DNA of 33,226 bases from Elusimicrobia bacterium RIFOXYB2_FULL_49_7 (GTDB lineage Bacteria; Fibrobacterota; OXYB2-FULL-49-7), in assembly GCA_001800515.1 (NCBI GenBank), contig MGVN01000155.1, positions 5,821 through 39,046 of the forward strand, written 5' to 3'. This document shows positions 1-7,782 of this stretch, one piece after another (position 1 is the first letter of the stretch; every line of letters begins with the position of its first letter). The notes under the pieces were generated by a model. It made no database searches. It was given only the letters and a program-made list of their open reading frames with translations, and was not told the origin of the DNA. A program made the position numbers and the translations under genes.

Positions 1-457
1 CCGCATGAAAATCCACAAGAATGACATCGGTTTGACTCCGGAGCCGGTTAACCTCCTGAAGTGCCGCACGAAAGGGACAATCCAAAGGATACATAAAGGT
101 ACGCCCCTGCAAATTGATGACCCCGATAGTGCGTCCGTCCGGAAGGGTAAAAACCACAGAGCCTTTTCCCGGGTTTCCGGGCGGATAGTTGAGCGGCCGA
201 AGCAGATAGGGATCCTTGTCGAGGCAGGCCAAACCGTCCTTGTTATCCCAAATATGATTGCCGCTGGTTACCACATCCACGCCGAAATGACGCAGTTTGG
301 AAAGAAGATTCGCAGTAACGCCCCGGCCGCCGGCCAGGTTTTCCCCGTTCCCCACACAAACATCAATATGGAATTCTTTTCGGATGTCAGGTAAGACCTC
401 GGACAAAACCCGCTTCCCGGCAGAACCGAAAATATCCGCAACAAAGAGGATATTCAT
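1..457 (-). CDS. ymdB: YmdB-family metallophosphoesterase (N-terminal part, runs off window)
   Basis: Translating the minus strand from the ATG at 455-457 gives an open frame to the window edge (about 152 residues). It begins MNILFVADIFGSAGKRVL and contains NGENLAGGRG, TSGNHIWDNKD, LLRPLNYPPGNPGKG and VDFHA. These are the metal-binding and substrate motifs of the TIGR00282/YmdB calcineurin-like phosphoesterases, which hydrolyse 2',3'-cyclic nucleotides. The start lies 3 nt after the rny stop, so the two are very likely translationally coupled. The rny-ymdB pairing is common in bacteria, where YmdB is linked to RNase Y function. The C-terminal part lies outside the window. Family identity is firm; the in vivo role is inferred from homologues. 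Confidence 0.9.
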   Translation of the reverse strand, partial: MNILFVADIFGSAGKRVLSEVLPDIRKEFHIDVCVGNGENLAGGRGVTANLLSKLRHFGVDVVTSGNHIWDNKDGLACLDKDPYLLRPLNYPPGNPGKGSVVFTLPDGRTIGVINLQGRTFMYPLDCPFRAALQEVNRLRSQTDVILVDFHA

Positions 458-460
458 GGA

Positions 461-2020
461 TTATTTGGCATAATCTACAATCCGTTTTTCACGGATCACG
501 GTTACCTTGATCTGGCCCGGATAGTCCATTTCATCCTGCACCTTCTTGGCAATTTGGGCGGCCACTTCCTCGGCCTGTGCGTCCGACATATCCTCCGGAT
601 TGACCATGACGCGGATTTCGCGTCCGGCCTGAAGGGCATAGGCGGTATCCACACCGCGGAAGGACTCTGCAATGTTTTCGAGTTCCTCGAGCCGCTTGAT
701 GTAAGTATGAAAGGTTTCCATACGCGCACCCGGTCGGGTGGCAGAAATGGCATCCGCAGCCTGAATGAGAATGGGATAAATGGAAATCGGTTCCACATCC
801 TCATGATGACCGGCAATGGCGTTGACCACAATTTCATTTTCTCCGTATTTCTGCGCCACTTCGGCACCGAGCTGAGCATGCGTGCCTTCGGATTCACGGT
901 CAATCGCCTTTCCGATATCATGCAGGATGCCGGCCCGCTTGGCCAGTTTCGGATTGAGCCCGAGTTCAGAAGCCATGTGGGCAGCCAAGACAGCCACTTC
1001 CTTGCTGTGTTTTAATACGTTCTGGCCGTAACTGGTACGGTAGTTAAGTCGTCCGATATATTCCACCAGTTGAGGATGGATACCGTGTTGATCCATGTCC
1101 AGGATGGTCTGTTCGCCCACTTCCTTGATTCGTTTTTCAATTTCCTTAGCCGTTTTAGCCACAATCTCTTCGATCCGGGTGGGATGAATACGACCATCCG
1201 CAATCAACTTTTCCATGGACAAACGGGCTACTTCGCGTTTGATTGGGTCATATCCCGATAACACGATGTTTTCCGGGGAATCGTCCACAATCACATCCAC
1301 ACCGGTGGCTTCTTCAAACGCACGGATATTGCGGCCTTCCCGACCGATGATTCGTCCCTTGATCTCCTCGTTCCCGAGCGAGATGGTAGAAACCGTAGTT
1401 TCAACCGTATGTTCCGCCGCACAGCGCTGAATGGCGATAGTGATGATCCGCTTGGCCTCTTCTTCCGCCGTCTCCCTGGCTTCGTCCTTAATCTGCTTGA
1501 TAAGTTGGGCCGCTTCATGACGGACTTCACTTTCGAGATTCTTTTTCAACATCTCTTTGACTTGGTTTTGGGTCATGCCTGAGATGGCTTCGAGCTTCTG
1601 ATTCTGTTCGGCCACAATACGTGACAGCTCCATATCTTTGGTTCGGAGCGCCTTTTCCTTGGAAAGAAGGAGTGCTTCCTTACTCTTGAATTCAGCCTCC
1701 TTCTCCTTAATCATGTTCACTTTTTTATTGAGATTGGATTCCTGTTCCTTGACGCTGTTCAGACGCTTATCGAATTCGGACTGGCGCCGGCTTAAATCCT
1801 TTTCAAATTCGCTTTTGTACTTAAGCGCCTCGTCCTTTGCCTTGAGCAGAGACTGTTTCTTTTCGTATTCCGCGTCTTTTCTGGATTTCTCAAGAATCAG
1901 TTCAGCCTCGACCTTGGCCCGATAAATCCGGTTGACCTGAAAAAGTTTGAGGATAAGAAAAAGCATGACTCCGCCCGACAGAAAGGCGGACACCAGATAA
2001 ACAATCGTCGTCAAATGCAT
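461..2020 (-). CDS. rny: Ribonuclease Y
   Basis: A full-length 519-residue RNase Y, the membrane-anchored endoribonuclease that initiates mRNA decay in bacteria that use it. The domain order is classic. A single N-terminal transmembrane helix (about residues 3-27) is followed by a long charged coiled coil (about 30-190), a KH RNA-binding domain with GRIIGREGRNIRAFE, and an HD phosphohydrolase domain with the metal-binding HDIGKAID and a downstream GHHED. The ATG has a good Shine-Dalgarno, AAAGGAG, about 7 nt upstream. The gene follows a 6S RNA and zapA and leads directly into ymdB 3 nt later. No irregularities were seen. Confidence 0.97.
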   Translation of the reverse strand: MHLTTIVYLVSAFLSGGVMLFLILKLFQVNRIYRAKVEAELILEKSRKDAEYEKKQSLLKAKDEALKYKSEFEKDLSRRQSEFDKRLNSVKEQESNLNKKVNMIKEKEAEFKSKEALLLSKEKALRTKDMELSRIVAEQNQKLEAISGMTQNQVKEMLKKNLESEVRHEAAQLIKQIKDEARETAEEEAKRIITIAIQRCAAEHTVETTVSTISLGNEEIKGRIIGREGRNIRAFEEATGVDVIVDDSPENIVLSGYDPIKREVARLSMEKLIADGRIHPTRIEEIVAKTAKEIEKRIKEVGEQTILDMDQHGIHPQLVEYIGRLNYRTSYGQNVLKHSKEVAVLAAHMASELGLNPKLAKRAGILHDIGKAIDRESEGTHAQLGAEVAQKYGENEIVVNAIAGHHEDVEPISIYPILIQAADAISATRPGARMETFHTYIKRLEELENIAESFRGVDTAYALQAGREIRVMVNPEDMSDAQAEEVAAQIAKKVQDEMDYPGQIKVTVIREKRIVDYAK

Positions 2021-2059
2021 GATAGTACTCCTTTAGCTGTTATGCCACGGTATGGGGAA

Positions 2060-2240
2060 ATAAAAAGCCCCGGAATCCGCAGTATCTTTTTGAACTCTCC
2101 ATTCAGAAAAAAAATGGTGCCGCTTCTGCTGATTCGTAAGTCTTGCCTTAGGGGCAAGCATGCACTCCACAACGGAAAGTCGACGCCTTAATAAACAATT
2201 GAAGATCAAAAATATTTCGGCTGCGAACCCGGAGCTCCTA
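2060..2240 (-). ncRNA. ssrS: 6S RNA (SsrS) candidate between zapA and rny
   Basis: The 242-nt gap between zapA and rny can fold like 6S RNA, the promoter-mimic RNA that sequesters sigma-70 RNA polymerase. A closing stem forms between AGCUCCGGGUUCGCAG (5', about 2221-2236) and CUGCGGAUUCCGGGGCU (3', about 2066-2082), with one bulge and one mismatch. It is followed directly by UUUUUAUUU. The 5' bubble strand starts GCCGAAAUAUUU, like the GCCGAUAUUU of E. coli 6S. The apical part has GCAUG followed by CUUGCC-CCUAA-GGCAAG, matching the E. coli GCAUG then CUCGG/CCGAG hairpin. The 3' bubble strand has a small UGAAU/GUUCA hairpin, also as in 6S. The length of about 180 nt and the zapA neighbourhood fit the family. 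The exact 5' end is uncertain. Confidence 0.78.
2062..2082 (-). terminator. Terminator formed by 3' strand of 6S closing stem
   Basis: The 3' arm of the 6S closing stem, ending GGGGCU, runs straight into UUUUUAUUU (A-run on plus at 2062-2066). This is a plausible intrinsic terminator for the 6S transcript. Read-through into rny remains possible, because no other promoter was evident in the 40 nt before rny. Confidence 0.5.
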
Positions 2241-2262
2241 TTTCAAGCTCCCCGACAATTGT

Positions 2263-2562
2263 CTATCCGACTGTGTTTTCTAGTGTTTCGGAAAACTCCT
2301 TTGCTTTAAATACCATTTTTTCCAGTTTATCCTGGTTTTCTACGAGTCTTTTCTGCACGTCAAAGAGTTCAGCAGTGATATTCACTGCTGCCAGGATGGC
2401 CTGTTTGTAACGTTCCTTTGAGGCTATCCCTTTACCCGCCTCTTCTATCTTGCCGTTCAGGTAATCGGTAATTTGTGTGATGATCTCGGCAGAGGCATTA
2501 CCCTTTATCTGGTACTCATCTCCTGCAATGACTACTCGGACTCGATTGATGCTTTCTTCCAT
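2263..2562 (-). CDS. zapA: Cell division protein ZapA
   Basis: A 99-residue ZapA homologue. ZapA is the small FtsZ-ring-associated protein that cross-links FtsZ filaments at midcell. The N-terminal globular part (RVRVVIAGDEYQIKG, then a stretch around TQITDYLN) and the C-terminal coiled coil (about 55-99) are both present, and the length is normal for the family. The Shine-Dalgarno is weak (GGAATAAG before ATG). It sits 66 nt after a ZapB-like coiled-coil gene and just upstream of the 6S RNA, a frequent arrangement in bacteria. Confidence 0.9.
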   Translation of the reverse strand: MEESINRVRVVIAGDEYQIKGNASAEIITQITDYLNGKIEEAGKGIASKERYKQAILAAVNITAELFDVQKRLVENQDKLEKMVFKAKEFSETLENTVG

Positions 2563-2628
2563 CTTATTCCATATTAAATGGTTCGCAACCGGAAGCTCAA
2601 TCTTCTTCCTCTAAATAATATATATTTT

Positions 2629-2880
2629 TCAGAGTACACTGTCCAATTGTTTGACAATGGTCCCAATTTTCTCTGAGAAGTTAGCCAAACGTCCCTGAAA
2701 ATCGGATTCTTTTCCATGTAACTCCCCTTCAAGACTATGGATACGACTTTCCAGCTCTGAAATCCGGGCTTCAAAACGCCCTTTTTCTTCTTGCACACCG
2801 TTGAGTTCACCCTTAAGACGGTTAATCTCAGATACGGCTTTCCCTATCCGTTGTTCCAGTTCATTGAATATTTGTTCCAT
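2629..2880 (-). CDS. Small coiled-coil protein, ZapB-like
   Basis: An 83-residue protein starting MEQIFNELEQRIGKAV. It is almost entirely heptad-patterned coiled coil (INRLKGELNGVQEEKGRFE, ARISELESRIHSLEGEL). The chosen ATG has a purine-rich AAAGGAAATG Shine-Dalgarno about 8 nt upstream. The frame is open for another 27 codons upstream, but that stretch overlaps the end of pheT and lacks a ribosome site. A small coiled-coil gene directly before zapA is common and is usually annotated as ZapB-like or DUF904. Direct similarity to E. coli ZapB is weak, so the cell-division role is inferred from size, structure and position. It begins 22 nt after the pheT stop. Confidence 0.75.
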   Translation of the reverse strand: MEQIFNELEQRIGKAVSEINRLKGELNGVQEEKGRFEARISELESRIHSLEGELHGKESDFQGRLANFSEKIGTIVKQLDSVL

Positions 2881-2902
2881 AAATTCATTTCCTTTCTTCT
2901 TG

Positions 2903-5275
2903 TTAACGTAATATTGCCTTGTATTTATTCTTGAGCTTATTAAGTATTCGTTCATGAACACTTCCTATTTCTTTTTCGCTCAATGTATTATCCGTTTTTC
3001 GAAAGCGCATGGAAAAAGCAACCGACTTCTTGTCAACCGGAAGCCCTCCTCCCGCAAAAACATCAAAAACCCGGACGCGCTCCAACCATTCACTCTCTCG
3101 TTCAATTGTCTGAAGCATATCTGCAACATCAACTTCCTTGTCCACCACAACAGCCAAATCCCGATCTGCAGGCGGAAATTTGGAAATGGATTTATATCGA
3201 ATCGCCTTTCGATGCAGACTCATCAATGAATCCAAATCAAATTCAACAAAGAACACACTTCCTTTGATATCAAACCGTTTTAAAACCGTTCCGGCAACAG
3301 CAAATATCTTTGCAAAGGGGTGACCATTCACCTGCATCACAAGTCCCTCTCCCCGCTCCTCTTTGAGTGAAAGCATCTCAATAAAATGGTCCCCAATTTG
3401 ATGAAAAATGGCTTCAGCCACCCCTCTCACGGCATACATATCCCAAGGTTCTTTCTTTCCATTCCAGGAAAGGGGTTGACGAAGGCCTGTCAGAATACAG
3501 GCCGCTTTTTCATGTTCTGTGGCCAGCCCACCATCATTCAGTTTTTCAAAAATACGCCCAATCTCAAACAAAGCCAAATCCTCATTGTTACGATTGTAAT
3601 TGGATGAAACCACTTTCAATAAACTGACCAGAAGATCGTTTCGTAAAACGGATGTCTCCGGATTAAGCGGATTCATCAAAACAATGGGAGGATGGGTCGG
3701 ATGAAATAGGGAGGCTTCTTCCGGTGAAATAAGACTGGTGGTCACCACCTCATCCATACCCAACCCGCAAAATAGGGCGCGCAACCGGTTACGAAAATCA
3801 TCACGAATGCTTTGTTGCCGCACCAGAGAAATGTTGCCGCGCAATCGCGTCTCGATATTCTGAAAACCGATAAGTCGGCAAACTTCTTCAATCAAATCCG
3901 CTTCACGGGTCAAATCGGGCCGGAAAGTGGGAATGGTCACAGCGAATTCATCTCCGTCACCGCATCGGAGATCGATATGGGAGAGCGCAGCCTTGATTTG
4001 ATCCGTACTCAACTTTGTTCCAAGAAGCCGGTTGACGCGATCGCGTCGGAGCACCACGGTCCAAGGCTTGATTTTCCCGGGATTCACATCGATCACACCC
4101 TGCGCCGCTTCGGCACCGCATAGTTCGTTTATTAATGCGGAAGCCCGATCCAAGGCGCAAATGAGATTTTCCGGATCCACACCGCGTTCAAAACGATAGG
4201 AGGATTCAGAGGTCAATCCGAGCCGCTTGCTGGTTCGGCGGATACCCACAGGTTCAAAATAAGCGGATTCCAGAAGAATGTCCGTAGTGGTTTCCGAAAT
4301 TTCCGAATTCAGTCCCCCCATAACACCGGCCAATGCCACCGGCCGGATGGCATCACAAATCAACAGGTCGCTTTCCAACAATATCCGTTCCACCCCATCC
4401 AAGGTGGTGAATTTTTCATTTGCCTTGGCTTGGCGCACGTCAATGGCACCCCCGTTTATTTTGGCATAATCAAAAGCATGGAGAGGTTGCCCCATCTCCA
4501 TCATCACAAAATTGGTAATATCCACCACGTTGTTTATTGAACGTATGCCCACGCTGGCAAGTCGTTTAACCAGCCAAGCCGGTGAAGGGGTAATCTTCGC
4601 GTTGCGTAGATAGCGCGCCGTATATCGCGGACAGGCAGCCGCATCTCGAATGGAAACCTTGACTTTAGAGGCAACCGCGACGCCCCCCTCTCGTACAGCC
4701 GGCTTAGGTTGCACAAGACCTCCGGCCAGACGTACATTTAATTCGCGCGCCAGACCAATGATGGAAAGACAATCAGGACGATTGGATAGCACGGCAATTT
4801 CAAACAAGGGATCCGCGTCAAAATGGGCTTCGCTGAAAGGAACGCCCGGAACCGCTTCGGCTTTAAGCTCCATAATTCCGGTTGCTTCTTCACTGATACC
4901 GAGCTCCCGTTCGGAACAGATCATGCCATTGCTCACCACACCCCGAATCTTGGACTTTTTGATTTCAAACCCATTGGGTAATTTATGGCCTGCCAGAATC
5001 AGGGGAACCTTCAGCCCGGGCCGCACATTGGGCGCACCGCAGACGATATCCACCGGTTCTCCGGCACCGACATCCACCCGATTGACAGTAAGACGATCCG
5101 CCTCCGGATGCTTTCGGGTTTCAAGCACATGACCGATGACAATCCCGGGCATGGGCGCATAAGCGCCTCGGACGCCCTCCACCTCAAGCCCCAGCTGTGT
5201 GAACAACTCGGCCACTTCCGCGGCCGGACGGTTGACCGGTGTATATTCTTTAAGCCAAGACAGTGTCGCTTTCAT
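2903..5275 (-). CDS. pheT: Phenylalanine--tRNA ligase beta subunit
   Basis: A 790-residue PheT, the standard bacterial length. With PheS it forms the (alpha-beta)2 enzyme that charges tRNA-Phe. Domains in order: core start MKATLSWLKEYTPVNRP; EMAP/OB-type tRNA-binding domain (about 40-150); B3/B4 editing domain (about 210-390); B5 domain (about 405-475, containing FRPDLTREADLIEEVCR); catalytic-like core; C-terminal anticodon-binding FDX-ACB domain (about 695-790, with SKFPPADRDLAVVVD). The ATG follows AAAGGAAG and starts 12 nt after the pheS stop, so the two are co-transcribed. No defects were seen. Confidence 0.97.
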   Translation of the reverse strand: MKATLSWLKEYTPVNRPAAEVAELFTQLGLEVEGVRGAYAPMPGIVIGHVLETRKHPEADRLTVNRVDVGAGEPVDIVCGAPNVRPGLKVPLILAGHKLPNGFEIKKSKIRGVVSNGMICSERELGISEEATGIMELKAEAVPGVPFSEAHFDADPLFEIAVLSNRPDCLSIIGLARELNVRLAGGLVQPKPAVREGGVAVASKVKVSIRDAAACPRYTARYLRNAKITPSPAWLVKRLASVGIRSINNVVDITNFVMMEMGQPLHAFDYAKINGGAIDVRQAKANEKFTTLDGVERILLESDLLICDAIRPVALAGVMGGLNSEISETTTDILLESAYFEPVGIRRTSKRLGLTSESSYRFERGVDPENLICALDRASALINELCGAEAAQGVIDVNPGKIKPWTVVLRRDRVNRLLGTKLSTDQIKAALSHIDLRCGDGDEFAVTIPTFRPDLTREADLIEEVCRLIGFQNIETRLRGNISLVRQQSIRDDFRNRLRALFCGLGMDEVVTTSLISPEEASLFHPTHPPIVLMNPLNPETSVLRNDLLVSLLKVVSSNYNRNNEDLALFEIGRIFEKLNDGGLATEHEKAACILTGLRQPLSWNGKKEPWDMYAVRGVAEAIFHQIGDHFIEMLSLKEERGEGLVMQVNGHPFAKIFAVAGTVLKRFDIKGSVFFVEFDLDSLMSLHRKAIRYKSISKFPPADRDLAVVVDKEVDVADMLQTIERESEWLERVRVFDVFAGGGLPVDKKSVAFSMRFRKTDNTLSEKEIGSVHERILNKLKNKYKAILR

Positions 5276-5287
5276 GGCAGTCTTCCT

Positions 5288-6310
5288 TTATCCGTTGAAT
5301 TGCTGAAGGAAGCGGATATCGTTCTCATAAAAAAGACGGATGTCCTCGATCCCGTATTTCAAGATGGCGATGCGTTCAATTCCCATACCGAAAGCAAAAC
5401 CGGTGTATTGTTCATTATCAATTCCGACCGCCTTGAATACATTGGGATCAACCATGCCGCAGCCCATGATTTCGAGCCAGCCGGTCCGCTTGCACATGGG
5501 ACACCCCTTGCCGCCGCAAATGAAACAAACGACATCCACTTCGGCCGAAGGCTCGGTAAAGGGGAAAAAGCTGGGCCGAAACTTCGTCTTGACATCGGAA
5601 CCGAAATACTGAGTCACAAAAGCGGACAAGGTCCCTTTCAAGTCCGCAAAACTGACATCCGTGTCCACCACCAACCCTTCCAACTGATGAAAGAGGCAAT
5701 AGCTGCGCGCACTAATCTCCTCGTTGCGATAAACCCGGCCCGGCATAATGGCCCGGATTGGCGGAGTCTGATTCTCCATGACCCGAACTTGGACCGGTGA
5801 AGTATGCGTTCGAAGCAATAGCTCCTCGGTGATATAAAAGGTATCCTGCATGTCACGGGCAGGATGGTGCTTCGGGGTATTCAGCGCCTCGAAATTATAA
5901 TAATCACTTTCAACTTCCGGCCCTTCGGCCAGGGAAAAGCCCATATTAAAGAAGACCGTTTTAATATCATTCATTACCTGTGTCAGCGGATGGCAACGGC
6001 CTATGGTAGGACGAAAACCGGGTAAGGTGGAATCAAAAGAAGGGGCCGATACCGTCGCGGATATTTCTGCCAGCCGGGTTTCAATCAATGCTTCCAGCGT
6101 CTGCTTGATTCGGTTGGCCTCTCCACCGACAGCCCGTTTTTCCTCAATGGAAAAAGAGGCCATCTTCCCGAGAATATCGGAAAGACTGCTTTTCTTTCCC
6201 AAAAAACGGGATTTGACCTGATAGACGGTGTTCTCATCCTTTGCCGCCGCTATTTCAGCAACAGCCTCTCCCTGAATCCGTTTCAGGTCTTCGCTTAGAG
6301 AGTGGTTCAT
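5288..6310 (-). CDS. pheS: Phenylalanine--tRNA ligase alpha subunit
   Basis: A class II aminoacyl-tRNA synthetase catalytic subunit of 340 residues from the preferred start. The N-terminal coiled-coil arm is followed by motif 2 (GRVYRNEEISARS, then FHQLEG) and motif 3 (GFAFGMGIERIAILKYG). A CFICGGKGCPMC Cys cluster (C-x2-C-x4-C-x2-C), typical of non-enteric PheS, lies near residue 265. I chose the second ATG (6308-6310), because GGAG lies 6 nt upstream. The first in-frame ATG at 6322 has its only purine-rich stretch touching the codon. A stem-loop with a U-tract precedes the gene and may act as an attenuator. Confidence 0.95.
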   Translation of the reverse strand: MNHSLSEDLKRIQGEAVAEIAAAKDENTVYQVKSRFLGKKSSLSDILGKMASFSIEEKRAVGGEANRIKQTLEALIETRLAEISATVSAPSFDSTLPGFRPTIGRCHPLTQVMNDIKTVFFNMGFSLAEGPEVESDYYNFEALNTPKHHPARDMQDTFYITEELLLRTHTSPVQVRVMENQTPPIRAIMPGRVYRNEEISARSYCLFHQLEGLVVDTDVSFADLKGTLSAFVTQYFGSDVKTKFRPSFFPFTEPSAEVDVVCFICGGKGCPMCKRTGWLEIMGCGMVDPNVFKAVGIDNEQYTGFAFGMGIERIAILKYGIEDIRLFYENDIRFLQQFNG

Positions 6311-6339
6311 GAAGATCTCCATCCTTATCTTTAAGAAAT

Positions 6340-6383
6340 AAAAAAGACCGTTCCGTGTTCAGAGCATTCCTCTGACACCGGTC
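6340..6383 (-). terminator. Intrinsic terminator or attenuator between rplT and pheS
   Basis: On the minus strand, arms GACCG-GTGT-CAGAG and CTCTG-(A)ACAC-(GGAA)-CGGTC close a GAATG loop (6346-6383) and are followed by TTTTTT. This is a strong intrinsic terminator shape inside the rplT-pheS gap. It could end the infC-rpmI-rplT transcript or work as a conditional attenuator for pheST. No T-box specifier or conserved AGGGUGG sequence was seen, and no Phe-rich leader peptide was recognised. Confidence 0.75.
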
Positions 6384-6426
6384 CGGCCCTTTTTCCCGGT
6401 TCGCACCGTAATCGGTTGAATCGGCT

Positions 6427-6780
6427 TTACGCTTTTTCCTTGGCAACCACGGCAAGCTGCTCGAATGCGGCTGCGTCCGTGACTGCCAGATTGGCCAGAA
6501 CCTTACGGTTCAGTATCACGCCTGCTTTTTTAAGGCCGCTGATAAATCGTCCGTAGTTCAGACCGAACTGATGGGCTGCCGCATTGATACGGAGAATCCA
6601 GAGGGCCCGGAATTCCCGTTTTTTGGAGCGGCGATCGCGGTACGCGTATTTCCAACCGCGTTCAACCGTCTCCTTGGCCAGCTTGAAAGTGCTTCCGCGC
6701 ATCCCCCTCGCACCTTTGGCAAGTTTGAGGATTTCCTTGCGCCGTGCGCGGGAAGGGACGCTTTTTTTAACTCGAGGCAT
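6427..6780 (-). CDS. rplT: 50S ribosomal protein L20
   Basis: A 117-residue L20, the normal length. L20 is an early 23S rRNA-binding assembly protein. The basic N-terminal extension ([19 protein letters not shown]) is followed by the globular part ([33 protein letters not shown]). The frame is open 19 codons further upstream, but the ATG at 6778-6780 has an AAAGGAG Shine-Dalgarno about 8 nt before it and gives the canonical N terminus. It follows rpmI by 13 nt in the conserved infC-rpmI-rplT operon. In other bacteria this operon is autoregulated by L20 binding the leader; I could not identify that site here. Confidence 0.97.
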   Translation of the reverse strand: MPRVKKSVPSRARRKEILKLAKGARGMRGSTFKLAKETVERGWKYAYRDRRSKKREFRALWILRINAAAHQFGLNYGRFISGLKKAGVILNRKVLANLAVTDAAAFEQLAVVAKEKA

Positions 6781-6793
6781 AAATAAGACTCCT

Positions 6794-6988
6794 TTACATT
6801 CCGAGAAGTTTCCGGATTCTACCCATATCGCTGGCATGCACCAACCCCGACTTACGAAGGTTGCGCTTGCGTTTCTTCGACTTGGAGGTCAGAATATGCC
6901 TCTTATAGGCATGGCCGCATTTGATTTTGCCCGTACCGGTCACCTTGAACCGCTTGGCAGCACCGCTGTTCGTCTTCATTTTTGGCAT
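6794..6988 (-). CDS. rpmI: 50S ribosomal protein L35
   Basis: A 64-residue L35 ([20 protein letters not shown], then [20 protein letters not shown], ending GRIRKLLGM), a small basic large-subunit protein of standard length. The start at 6986-6988 is preceded by AGGAG at 9 nt. The longer open frame (to 7015) adds a non-conserved stretch. It sits between infC (74 nt upstream) and rplT (13 nt downstream). Confidence 0.97.
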   Translation of the reverse strand: MPKMKTNSGAAKRFKVTGTGKIKCGHAYKRHILTSKSKKRKRNLRKSGLVHASDMGRIRKLLGM

Positions 6989-7062
6989 AACCATATTCTC
7001 CTGATTTTCATGCAAAGAGGGAATAAGATAATTATTTCTGCATCTTCTTTGAAATAAAAAGT

Positions 7063-7761
7063 TTATACTTCCTGCTCTGAGTCCACGACCACCTCTTCAT
7101 CCCCCTGGACATCCTCAACACCCGAAGTCTTGGGTGCCGGAACCGGCGCGACAGCATCGCCTCCTTCGGCGATCCGCTTGCGCTCCTCCTCCTGCTTGCG
7201 CTGGCGATCCCTTTCCGCCTTGGCTTTGCGGAAAACATCTTTCTTGACCGTGAAAATGGAGAACATGTTCCGTCCTTCCAAGCGGGCACGGATTTCACAC
7301 TCCGCCACTTCATTCAACTCCTCCTCCGCCCGTTGAAGAATGGACCGTCCGAATTCAAGATAGGCCATTTCGCGTCCCTTGAAAGCCACGGTTATCTTCA
7401 CCTTGTCGCCGTCGAGCAGAAACTCCCTCGCATGCTTGATTCGATAGCTGTAATCGTGCTCCTCGGTCTTGGGATGCATTTTAAGTTCCTTGAGGTGTAC
7501 GATGTGTTGTTTCTTCCGCGCGTCCTTCTGTTTCTTGGCCAGCTCATACTTGTGCTTGCCGAAGTCACCAATCTTGCATACGGGTGGATTAGCGGTAGGG
7601 GAGATTTCAATGAGGTCAAAACCGGCATTGTTCGCCTGCGTAATGGCATCTCGCGTGTTGAGAATACCAAGCTGGCCGCCATCCTGGTCAATGACTCTCA
7701 CATTGGGTACTCGGATCATATAGTTGATCCGAATCTGCTCTGAAGCGCCTTTGGTACTGAT
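7063..7761 (-). CDS. infC: Translation initiation factor IF-3 with probable AUC start
   Basis: IF3 binds the 30S subunit and enforces start-codon fidelity. The first ATG (7719) begins [20 protein letters not shown] and would cut off the conserved RIN..IR segment. Upstream in frame the sequence reads ATC AGT ACC AAA GGC ... CGG ATC AAC TAT ATG. The ATC (7759-7761) lies exactly 7 nt after a perfect AGGAGG, and no ATG, GTG or TTG is suitably placed. I therefore set the start there (232 residues). Rare AUU/AUC starts are a known autoregulatory feature of infC. IF3-N (about 15-85) and IF3-C (about 90-180) are followed by an unusually long acidic, Pro/Val-rich tail (about 190-232). Confidence 0.93.
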   Translation of the reverse strand: MSTKGASEQIRINYMIRVPNVRVIDQDGGQLGILNTRDAITQANNAGFDLIEISPTANPPVCKIGDFGKHKYELAKKQKDARKKQHIVHLKELKMHPKTEEHDYSYRIKHAREFLLDGDKVKITVAFKGREMAYLEFGRSILQRAEEELNEVAECEIRARLEGRNMFSIFTVKKDVFRKAKAERDRQRKQEEERKRIAEGGDAVAPVPAPKTSGVEDVQGDEEVVVDSEQEV

Positions 7762-7782
7762 AGGAATACCTCCTGGAAAAAG

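Noticed and set aside
5..394. Plus-strand 129-codon ORF at the left edge
   Set aside because: It is the antisense of ymdB; the minus-strand frame encodes clear phosphoesterase motifs.
554..1015. Plus-strand ORF inside rny
   Set aside because: Antisense shadow of the HD domain; no own ribosome site or recognisable protein.
4985..5800. 271-codon plus-strand ORF spanning pheS/pheT
   Set aside because: Long, but fully antisense to two conserved synthetase genes and spans their junction; no domain.
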